Source of the DNA: Desulfovibrio sp. UBA4079
GTDB taxonomy: Bacteria; Desulfobacterota; Desulfovibrionia; Desulfovibrionales; Desulfovibrionaceae
Direction: 5' to 3'
Assembly: GCA_002382645.1 (NCBI GenBank)
Contig: DFYP01000109.1
Span: forward strand, 1 to 11,851
Length of the DNA stretch: 11,851 nucleotides
The notes under the pieces were generated by a model. The model was not told where the DNA came from, searched no databases, and worked only from the letters and a program-made list of their open reading frames with translations. A program made the translations under genes and the position numbers. This document shows, in pieces, positions 7,718-11,851 of this stretch (position 1 is the first letter of the stretch; the number at the start of each line of letters is the position of its first letter).

Positions 7718-8221
7718 CTAGCCCTGGATGGGCTCGCAAACGCCATCCTGCCAGCACTGGCTGATGTCGGCGTCGGCAATCTCGAACTTCTTCATGAGCA
7801 CGGCCTTGGGGGCCTTCAGCGCGGTCTCGGTGAAGAGCAGCTCATTGTTGATGTCGCCGGGCTCGGGCTTGCCTTCGAAGGGCTTGATCGAACCTTCAGG
7901 GGTGGTGCGGATGGGGAACTTGAACCGCTTCACGGAACCGTTGCGGAACTTCACGGTCCACATGATGTCTTCGGCCGAACGCATGGGAATGGAGGTGCCG
8001 CCGAGGGGGGCGAAGTCCGCGTAGGGGCGGGCTTCAATGGCGCCCTGGGGGCAGATCTTCACGCAGGAATAGCACTCCCAGCAGGCATCAGGCTCCTGGT
8101 TGTAGGCCTTCATCTCGGCCGGGTCCAGGATCATGAGGTCGTTCGGACAAATGTACATGCAAGCGGTCTTTTCGCCACCCTTGCAGCCGTCACATTTTTC
8201 CGGATTAACAAAGGTCGGCAT
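7718..8221 (-). CDS. aprB: AprB, APS reductase beta (iron-sulfur) subunit
   Basis: AprB carries two [4Fe-4S] clusters that feed electrons to the FAD of AprA, and it is the likely contact point for the Qmo complex. The 167-aa protein begins with a ferredoxin-like part: cluster cysteines C10, C13, C21 and C25 (with the eight-residue AprB spacing between C13 and C21) and C47, C50, C53, C57 followed by Pro. The C-terminal ~90 residues form the extension that in known structures wraps around AprA; it holds C156 and C162 near the end. AGGAGG lies 6 bases before the ATG at 8221. It is the first gene of aprBA and is divergent from sat across a 762-bp control region. Confidence 0.98.
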   Translation of the reverse strand: MPTFVNPEKCDGCKGGEKTACMYICPNDLMILDPAEMKAYNQEPDACWECYSCVKICPQGAIEARPYADFAPLGGTSIPMRSAEDIMWTVKFRNGSVKRFKFPIRTTPEGSIKPFEGKPEPGDINNELLFTETALKAPKAVLMKKFEIADADISQCWQDGVCEPIQG

Positions 8222-8315
8222 AACATCTCCTCCTAACTGGTTGATTTATGATTCCAGAATACCGACGGTCCACTGCCATTATGCGTAAAAAGCCTAGCGT
8301 GCAGGCGGAGCACAC

Positions 8316-8344
8316 GGCTTATCAGCCCAGGCGCTTGGCGTCAA
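8316..8344 (-). promoter_or_regulatory. Candidate sigma70 promoter for aprBA
   Basis: On the minus strand TTGACG (8344-8339) is followed by TAAGCC at 17 bp (8321-8316) or GATAAG at 15 bp (8323-8318). This would give a leader of about 85-90 bases before aprB. A CATAAT at 8283-8278 is an alternative -10 but has no good -35. The -35 lies in CTTGACGCCAAG, a short dyad also seen, with small changes, at the sat promoter. Confidence 0.5.
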
Positions 8345-8625
8345 GACAAAAGTGAATTTTGGAACAAGCGTCCCCGATCCGGACGCCGGCGGAACCCCCC
8401 GACGCGGCCAGCGAGCCGCGGCACGGTCCTCACCGTCCCTTGGTTTCTACTGCATCCCGGGCAAGTTCGGCAAGCATTTTTTCTCTGAAGAGCGGTCCTG
8501 GAAAGAAGCCCCAACCCACTCGTATTCCTCACGGAATCCGTCGCTGTCCCGGACCGGTTTTTCTAGATAAACTCACAACTCTTTCTGGCCTTTCCCGCGG
8601 GGTTCCGGAGCCGTTTTTCCAAGGC

Positions 8626-8692
8626 CTGCGGGCATGCGCCCGCAGAAATATCGGAGCGCGGCCCGCCCGCGCTCCAGGGCCGTGCCGTTTTT
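8626..8692 (+). promoter_or_regulatory. Tandem strong hairpins followed by T-tracts, possible terminator of an unannotated RNA
   Basis: The first hairpin pairs 8626-8633 with 8638-8645 (8 bp, loop ATGC). The second pairs 8653-8661 with 8667-8675 (GGAGCGCGG / CCGCGCTCC, 9 bp, 5-base loop). A TTTTT stands at 8688-8692, 12 bases past the second stem, and another run at 8699-8703. The T-tract is too far for a perfect terminator, but the pair is not explained by any gene: the sat and aprB starts lie some 310 bp and 405 bp away. It could end a small plus-strand RNA or be a structural element of the control region. Confidence 0.35.
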
Positions 8693-8771
8693 GTCATCTT
8701 TTTCAGGGCATTGGCGCCACATTCCCGAGACGGTTGCCGCGCGAAGTCGCGGGCCCGACTCCACTTTCTGC

Positions 8772-8789
8772 TTGACACAACTTTCACAA
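8772..8789 (+). promoter_or_regulatory. Rex-like operator with embedded TTGACA upstream of sat
   Basis: The 18-mer TTGACACAACTTTCACAA has the size of a Rex operator (TTGTGAA-N4-TTCACAA). Its right half is perfect and its left half matches at 4 of 7 positions. Rex is the NADH/NAD+-sensing repressor reported to control sat in Desulfovibrio. The first six bases also spell a consensus -35 (TTGACA), although only weak AT-rich -10 matches follow (around 8794-8801), so it could be an upstream promoter blocked by Rex, an operator alone, or both. Confidence 0.45.
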
Positions 8790-8843
8790 TGCAGGAAATA
8801 AAGCACTCCATGCGATGCTGGAGAGGCATCGGCTCACGGGCGC

Positions 8844-8872
8844 TTGACGCAAGTCGCGGCCGAGGCTAGCCT
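8844..8872 (+). promoter_or_regulatory. Candidate sat promoter
   Basis: TTGACG (8844-8849) is followed at 17 bp by TAGCCT (8867-8872), which keeps the key T1, A2 and T6 of the -10 box. Transcription would start near 8879, giving a GC-rich leader of about 105 bases. The -10 lies inside the perfect 12-bp palindrome GAGGCTAGCCTC (8862-8873), and the -35 inside CTTGACGCAAG, so both boxes overlap possible operators. Confidence 0.5.
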
Positions 8873-8983
8873 CCGCCGATCGCCCGGAATCTCCGCCGCA
8901 CGGCGGCCGTGTCCCGCGGGGGATGCGGCCCGGACGGCGCCTGTCGAGTGTGGATTCGGGAACCATCATTAATGGAGGAAACT

Positions 8984-10261
8984 ATGTCCAAGCTTGTCCC
9001 CCCTCATGGCGGCAAAGGTCTGGTCATCCGCCTTCTGGAAGGCGCGGCTCGTGAGGCCGAACTGAAGAAGGCCGCGGGCCTCAAAAAGATCCAGATCACC
9101 TCCCAGGAGAAGGGCGACCTGATCATGATCGGCATCGGCGGCTTCAGCCCGCTGGAAGGCTTCATGACCAAGGCCGACTGGAAGAGCGTCTGCGAGAAGA
9201 TGACCCTGGCCGACGGCACCTTCTGGCCCATCCCGGTCATGCTCAGCTGCTCCGCCGAAGACGGCGCCGGCATCAAGACCGGTGACGAAGTGGCCCTGGA
9301 GCGCAACGGCGTCATGATGGCCACCATCAAGGTCACCGAGAAGTTCGAGCTCTCCGACGCCGACAAGGCGTGGGAATCCGAGAAGGTCTACAAGGGCGCC
9401 GGCGACGACTCCCAGGGCGACTTCCTGAGCAAGGCCAAGGCCGAGCACCCCGGCGTCCAGATGGTCTACAACCGTCAGCAGGTCTACCTGGCCGGCCCGG
9501 TGAAGGTCCTCTCCGAGGGCGACTTCCCCCAGAAGTTCCCCGGCGTGTACAAGACCCCGGCCCAGCTCCGCTCCGAGATGGACGCCAAGGGCTGGAGGAA
9601 CGTGGCCGCCCTGCAGTTGCGCAACCCCATGCACCGCTCCCACGAGTTCCTCTGCAAGATCGCCGTGGAAGTCATGGACGGCGTGGTCATCCACTCCCTG
9701 GTGGGCGCCCTCAAGGCCGGTGACATCCCCGCCGAAGTGCGCGTGAAGTGCATCGACACCCTGGTGAAGCACTACTTCGTCGAGAAGAACGTGATCCAGG
9801 CCGGCTACCCCCTGGACATGCGCTACGCCGGTCCCCGCGAGGCCCTGCTGCACGCCACGTTCCGCCAGAACTACGGCATGAACTACCTGATCGTCGGCCG
9901 TGACCACGCCGGCGTCGGCGACTTCTACGGCATGTTCGAGGCCCAGACCATCTTCGACACCATCCCCGCCCCCAAGGAAGCTGGCAAGGCCCTGCTGACC
10001 CAGCCCCTGAAGATCGACTGGACCTTCTACTGCTTCAAGTGCGACGGCATGGCCTCCCTGCGCACCTGCCCGCACGCCAAGGAAGACCGCGTCATCCTGT
10101 CCGGCACCAAGCTGCGCAAGATGCTCTCCGAAGGCGCCCCGGTCCCGGATCACTTCGGCCGCGACGAGGTCCTGGACATCCTGCGCGAGTACTATGCCAG
10201 CCTGACCGAGAAGGTCGAGATCAAGATGCAGAAGGCCGCCGCCGGCTCCTCCATGAAGTAG
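8984..10261 (+). CDS. sat: Sulfate adenylyltransferase (ATP sulfurylase), dissimilatory type
   Basis: Sat joins sulfate and ATP to make APS and pyrophosphate, the activation step of sulfate respiration, and supplies AprBA encoded next door. The 425-aa cytoplasmic protein has the catalytic motif QLRNPMHRSH (211-220, Q-x-R-N-x2-H-x2-H) and the GRDHAG motif (305-310). Near the C-terminus a C350-x2-C353-x8-C362-P-H364 cluster fits the metal (zinc or cobalt) site described for this Sat type. No APS kinase domain follows, as expected for a dissimilatory enzyme. I chose the ATG at 8984 because GGAGG (8974-8978) is 5 bases upstream; the earlier in-frame ATGs (8909, 8972) have no such site and would add residues unlike the family. 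It is divergent from aprBA and ends in a strong terminator, so it forms a single-gene unit. Confidence 0.97.
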   Translation: MSKLVPPHGGKGLVIRLLEGAAREAELKKAAGLKKIQITSQEKGDLIMIGIGGFSPLEGFMTKADWKSVCEKMTLADGTFWPIPVMLSCSAEDGAGIKTGDEVALERNGVMMATIKVTEKFELSDADKAWESEKVYKGAGDDSQGDFLSKAKAEHPGVQMVYNRQQVYLAGPVKVLSEGDFPQKFPGVYKTPAQLRSEMDAKGWRNVAALQLRNPMHRSHEFLCKIAVEVMDGVVIHSLVGALKAGDIPAEVRVKCIDTLVKHYFVEKNVIQAGYPLDMRYAGPREALLHATFRQNYGMNYLIVGRDHAGVGDFYGMFEAQTIFDTIPAPKEAGKALLTQPLKIDWTFYCFKCDGMASLRTCPHAKEDRVILSGTKLRKMLSEGAPVPDHFGRDEVLDILREYYASLTEKVEIKMQKAAAGSSMK

Positions 10262-10284
10262 GCGACGATTCCCACGCATCCTCT

Positions 10285-10320
10285 GGGGGCGCTCCGCACG
10301 GGGGCGCCCCCTTTTCTTTT
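10285..10320 (+). terminator. Intrinsic terminator after sat
   Basis: GGGGGCGC (10285-10292) pairs with GCGCCCCC (10304-10311) around an 11-base loop and is followed at once by TTTTCTTTT (10312-10320). It starts 24 bases after the sat stop and should end the sat transcript cleanly. Confidence 0.9.
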
Positions 10321-10348
10321 GCCAGGCCCGCCGCTCCCCGGGTATAAG
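10319..10348 (+). promoter_or_regulatory. Candidate sigma70 promoter for the UPF0016 gene
   Basis: TTGCCA (10319-10324, 5 of 6 to the -35 consensus) and TATAAG (10343-10348, 5 of 6 to the -10) are 18 bp apart. The -35 overlaps the end of the sat T-tract. The start would fall about 20 bases before the gene, giving a very short leader. Confidence 0.5.
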
Positions 10349-10375
10349 GGCCGGAGCCCATCCCAGGAGGACCCC

Positions 10376-10648
10376 ATGGATTGGAAACTGTTCGCGACCA
10401 CCTTCGGCACGCTCTTCGTGGCCGAGCTGGGGGACAAGACCCAGCTGGCCTGCATGCTCTTCGCGGCCAAGAGCCAGAAGCCCTGGACCGTGTTCCTGGC
10501 CTCGTCGCTGGCCCTGGTGCTGGTGAGTTTCCTGGGGGTGCTGGTGGCGGACGCGGTCTGCCGTTACGTCTCCGGCGAGGTCCTCAAGAAGGTGGCCGGA
10601 ACCGCCTTCGTGGTCCTGGGAGCCCTGATCTGGCTGGACAAGATGTGA
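10376..10648 (+). CDS. Half-length UPF0016 / GDT1 (TMEM165) family membrane protein
   Basis: The 90-aa protein carries the family signature E17-L-G-D-K-T-Q23 in its first membrane segment and about three hydrophobic segments (roughly 5-32, 38-60, 70-87). The UPF0016/GDT1 family comprises cation transporters, with Mn2+ or Ca2+ export or exchange shown for some members. Many have two copies of this unit in one chain; this one has a single copy, so it would need to form a dimer or pair with a second half encoded elsewhere. AGGAGG (10365-10370) is 5 bases before the ATG at 10376, which rules against the longer frame from 10319. It stands alone behind the sat terminator with its own candidate promoter, and nothing in the context ties it to sulfate reduction. 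The ion carried here is unknown. Confidence 0.85.
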   Translation: MDWKLFATTFGTLFVAELGDKTQLACMLFAAKSQKPWTVFLASSLALVLVSFLGVLVADAVCRYVSGEVLKKVAGTAFVVLGALIWLDKM

Positions 10649-10670
10649 GGCGCGGCGGTTCGCCGCGCCT
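10648..10670. terminator. Hairpin between two convergent genes
   Basis: AGGCGCGGCG (10648-10657) pairs perfectly with CGCCGCGCCT (10661-10670) across a 3-base GTT loop, beginning at the last base of the UPF0016 stop codon. It also lies 8 bases past the stop of the convergent 52-aa gene. No T-run follows directly on either strand, so it is either a weak two-way terminator or a 3'-end stabiliser shared by both transcripts. Confidence 0.5.
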
Positions 10671-10678
10671 GCGGCGGG

Positions 10679-10837
10679 CTACTTCTTTTTCTTCTTTTCC
10701 TTGACTTCACGCACCTCGGCGAAGCCCTGGGTCAGCGAGCGGACGTGCTGCTGGCGCTTGAGTTCGGCCTCGCGAGGATCCTCGGTGGTAAAGACCACCT
10801 CTTCCTTGCCGTTGTGGATGATGACCAGTTCGTACAT
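10679..10837 (-). CDS. Small 52-aa protein with lysine-rich tail, function unknown
   Basis: I do not recognise this protein. It begins MYELVIIHNGKEEVVFTTED, which looks like a short beta-hairpin, continues into a charged, probably helical part (PREAELKRQQHV, 21-32), and ends in KEKKKKK (46-52). No signal peptide, membrane segment, metal motif or cysteine is present. GAGGA lies about 7 bases before the ATG at 10837. The start is 14 bp after the bactofilin stop on the same strand, so the two are very likely cotranscribed. The frame stays open upstream into the bactofilin gene in another phase, but that extension has no supported start. Codon use suits the genome except for the run of Lys codons at the end. 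A nucleic-acid- or filament-binding tail is only a guess. Confidence 0.65.
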   Translation of the reverse strand: MYELVIIHNGKEEVVFTTEDPREAELKRQQHVRSLTQGFAEVREVKEKKKKK

Positions 10838-10851
10838 GCGTATTCCTCGCG

Positions 10852-11325
10852 TCACATGGTTTTCTCGGAAACCGGCAGGGGCTCGATGAGGTGCTCCTCC
10901 TCGTCCCCGGGCAGGGCCCGCGGCAGGTCCATCCCGGCGAGCACCCCGGTCTCGGACAGGGACTGGCCCAGCACCGAAACCTGGCCCTCCACCCGGGCGC
11001 CCTCCTCGATGACCAGGGCCTTGGACTGGAGGCTGCCCACGAGCACGGCCGAGCTGTGCAGCACGGTCTTGACCTGGACCTCCACGTCGCCCTGGATGCG
11101 GCCCGAGGAGAACAGGCTGTTCACCCGGATCTGGGCGTGGACCTCGGCCTCGCGGCCCAGGACCAGCGTCCCCGAGGAGACGATCTCGCCGTGGAAACGG
11201 CCATCGATGCGCACCGTGCCCACAAACTCCAGACGGCCGCGGTACTCGATGCCCGCGCCCAGGAAGGCATTCAGCTCGTCGCCGCGCGCGCCTTCGCCGT
11301 CGTCCTTTTTCGCAAACAGTTTCAT
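10852..11325 (-). CDS. Bactofilin (BacA/DUF583 family cytoskeletal protein)
   Basis: Bactofilins are small bacterial proteins that polymerise into filaments without a nucleotide and act as scaffolds for cell shape, stalks, polar complexes or motility. The 157-aa protein has the expected layout: a short charged N-terminus (1-18), a repetitive right-handed beta-helix core (~20-121) with regular Gly and hydrophobic spacing (for example FLGAGIEYRGRLEF at 21-34, VRIDGRFHGEI at 38-48, IEEGARVEGQV at 106-116), and a disordered acidic, Pro-rich tail. No membrane segment is present. The ribosome site before 11325 is weak (GAGG). It lies 106 bp after the chemoreceptor gene and 14 bp before the 52-aa gene. 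A cell-wall peptidase, a common partner, is not next to it. The family call is firm; the cellular role is open. Confidence 0.88.
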   Translation of the reverse strand: MKLFAKKDDGEGARGDELNAFLGAGIEYRGRLEFVGTVRIDGRFHGEIVSSGTLVLGREAEVHAQIRVNSLFSSGRIQGDVEVQVKTVLHSSAVLVGSLQSKALVIEEGARVEGQVSVLGQSLSETGVLAGMDLPRALPGDEEEHLIEPLPVSEKTM

Positions 11326-11431
11326 AGCGTCGCCTCGCTCTGCCGGATTCGTTCCGGAAGCCCGCTCCTAGCACGAAGCCGGGCCCAAAGGGAAGCCCCT
11401 TCGCCACCCCGCCCCGGCGGGCGGACGCCCC
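11326..11431 (-). other. Gap between chemoreceptor and bactofilin genes
   Basis: This 106-bp gap holds a small hairpin just after the chemoreceptor stop (CCGCCC 11409-11414 with GGGCGG 11419-11424, 4-base loop) but no T-run. There is also a 5-bp dyad (CCGGA 11343-11347 with TCCGG 11353-11357). I see no clear promoter, so bactofilin may be read from the chemoreceptor or from a promoter I cannot recognise. Confidence 0.3.
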
Positions 11432-11851
11432 CTAGCTTTCCTGCATCCGGGCGATGAGCCCGGTGAGCTTGTCGGCCAGGCCGTTCAGCTCGCCGATGGC
11501 CTGCCCGGCCTGGGTCATGGCCCGGGCCGTGTCCGTGGAGATGGCGTTGATCTCCTCGGTGGCCTTGTTGATCTGCTCGCTGGTGGCCGACTGCTCCTCG
11601 GCCGCGGCCGCGATGGCCCGCACCTGGTCCGCGGTGTTGTCCACCATGCCCACGATGCGCTCCAGGGCCTCGCCGGAGTTCCCGGCCAGCTGGGTGCTCT
11701 CCTCGATGGACCGGGCGGCCTGCTCTGTGGCGGTGACGTTCCTGCGCGCGCCGTCCTGGATGCGGGCGATGGCCTCGCCCACCTCCTTGGTGGCGTTCAT
11801 GGTCTTCTCGGCCAGCTTGCGGACCTCGTCGGCCACCACGGCGAAGCCGCG
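11432..11851 (-). CDS. Methyl-accepting chemotaxis protein, C-terminal part, cut by window edge
   Basis: Only the last 139 residues are visible; the start, the sensor domain and any membrane segments lie beyond the right edge. The visible part opens with RGFAVVADEVRKLAEKT, the hallmark hairpin tip where chemoreceptors contact CheA and CheW. It continues as a long Ala/Glu/Gln-rich helix (including AAAAEEQSATSEQINKATEE, about 80-99), which is the descending arm of the signalling coiled coil with likely methylation sites. It ends in LTGLIARMQES with no CheR-tethering pentapeptide (NWETF-like). The ligand cannot be told. The frame runs to base 11851, so the GTG at 11839 is an internal codon and not a start. 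Confidence 0.93.
   Translation of the reverse strand, partial: RGFAVVADEVRKLAEKTMNATKEVGEAIARIQDGARRNVTATEQAARSIEESTQLAGNSGEALERIVGMVDNTADQVRAIAAAAEEQSATSEQINKATEEINAISTDTARAMTQAGQAIGELNGLADKLTGLIARMQES

Larger units (their letters stand above)
8222..8983. other. Divergent aprBA / sat intergenic control region without a gene
   Basis: This 762-bp gap separates aprB (leftward) from sat (rightward) and is long for the density of genes here. The open frames inside it (for example 8563-8829 minus and 8359-8775 plus) lack a Shine-Dalgarno and recognisable protein character, so I see no real gene. What it holds: a candidate aprB promoter near 8316-8344, two strong hairpins with T-tracts at 8626-8692, a Rex-like site at 8772-8789, a candidate sat promoter at 8844-8872, and a GC-rich sat leader. 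An unannotated small RNA in 8450-8700 is possible but unproven. Confidence 0.6.

Noticed and set aside
2099..8236. A single plus-strand open frame of about 2045 codons running antisense to qmoB, qmoA, aprA and aprB
   Set aside because: The four real genes share the same codon phase, and high-GC codon use avoids TTA, CTA and TCA, which would be stops on the other strand. The translation is rich in His, Gly, Val, Asp and Ala with no domain sense, and the sense genes are unmistakable.
8359..8775. A 138-codon plus-strand frame in the sat-aprB gap
   Set aside because: It is Pro/Arg/Ser rich with no ribosome site and no recognisable family, and it is typical of non-coding high-GC DNA.
8563..8829. 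An 88-codon minus-strand frame in the sat-aprB gap
   Set aside because: There is no Shine-Dalgarno, the composition is unlike a folded protein, and it overlaps the hairpins and the Rex-like site.
8909..8983. A 25-codon N-terminal extension of sat from the ATG at 8909
   Set aside because: The Shine-Dalgarno GGAGG at 8974-8978 points to the ATG at 8984, and the extension would cover leader sequence downstream of the candidate promoter.
8969..10279. A 436-codon minus-strand frame opposite sat
   Set aside because: It mirrors sat in high-GC codons and has no motif, while sat on the plus strand carries clear catalytic motifs.
10838..11407. An N-terminal extension of the 52-aa gene to a 242-codon frame
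   Set aside because: The extension is out of phase with and covers the bactofilin gene, reads as Gly/Arg/Pro-rich shadow, and a ribosome site supports the ATG at 10837.
11837..11839. A GTG at 11839 as the start of the chemoreceptor gene
   Set aside because: The preceding codons read RGFA, part of the conserved signalling tip, so the GTG is internal and the gene continues past the window.

Overview
The window is a high-GC stretch from a sulfate-reducing bacterium, most likely of the Desulfovibrionales. This rests on gene content: sulfate adenylyltransferase (sat), both subunits of dissimilatory APS reductase (aprBA) and the Qmo electron-transfer complex (qmoABC), followed by the qmoD-like gene known from Desulfovibrio. 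Nearly all of the window is core dissimilatory sulfate respiration; no phage, IS element, CRISPR array, tRNA or rRNA was seen.

Positions 1-8221 form a minus-strand block read right to left: aprB, aprA, qmoA, qmoB, qmoC, then a coiled-coil gene (qmoD-like) cut by the left edge. A good intrinsic terminator lies between aprA and qmoA, so aprBA and qmoABCD look like two transcription units or one attenuated unit. qmoA/qmoB (3 bp apart) and qmoB/qmoC (17 bp apart) are tightly coupled.

Positions 8222-8983 are a 762-bp intergenic region with no credible gene. It holds divergent promoter candidates for aprBA (left) and sat (right), Rex-like operator sequence, a 12-bp perfect palindrome over the candidate sat -10, and two strong hairpins followed by T-tracts.

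Positions 8984-10261 encode Sat on the plus strand, ended by a textbook terminator. After it come a 90-aa half-length UPF0016/GDT1-type membrane protein (plus) and, convergent with it on the minus strand, a 52-aa lysine-tailed protein, a bactofilin and the C-terminal end of a methyl-accepting chemotaxis protein cut by the right edge.

The pathway: Sat activates sulfate with ATP to APS. AprBA reduces APS to sulfite and AMP. QmoABC is thought to pass electrons between the menaquinone pool and AprBA. The sulfite reductase (Dsr) that finishes the pathway is not in this window. The biology is well known overall; the parts most worth a second look are the control region between sat and aprB, the qmo leader, the qmoD-like protein and the small unassigned genes at the right.
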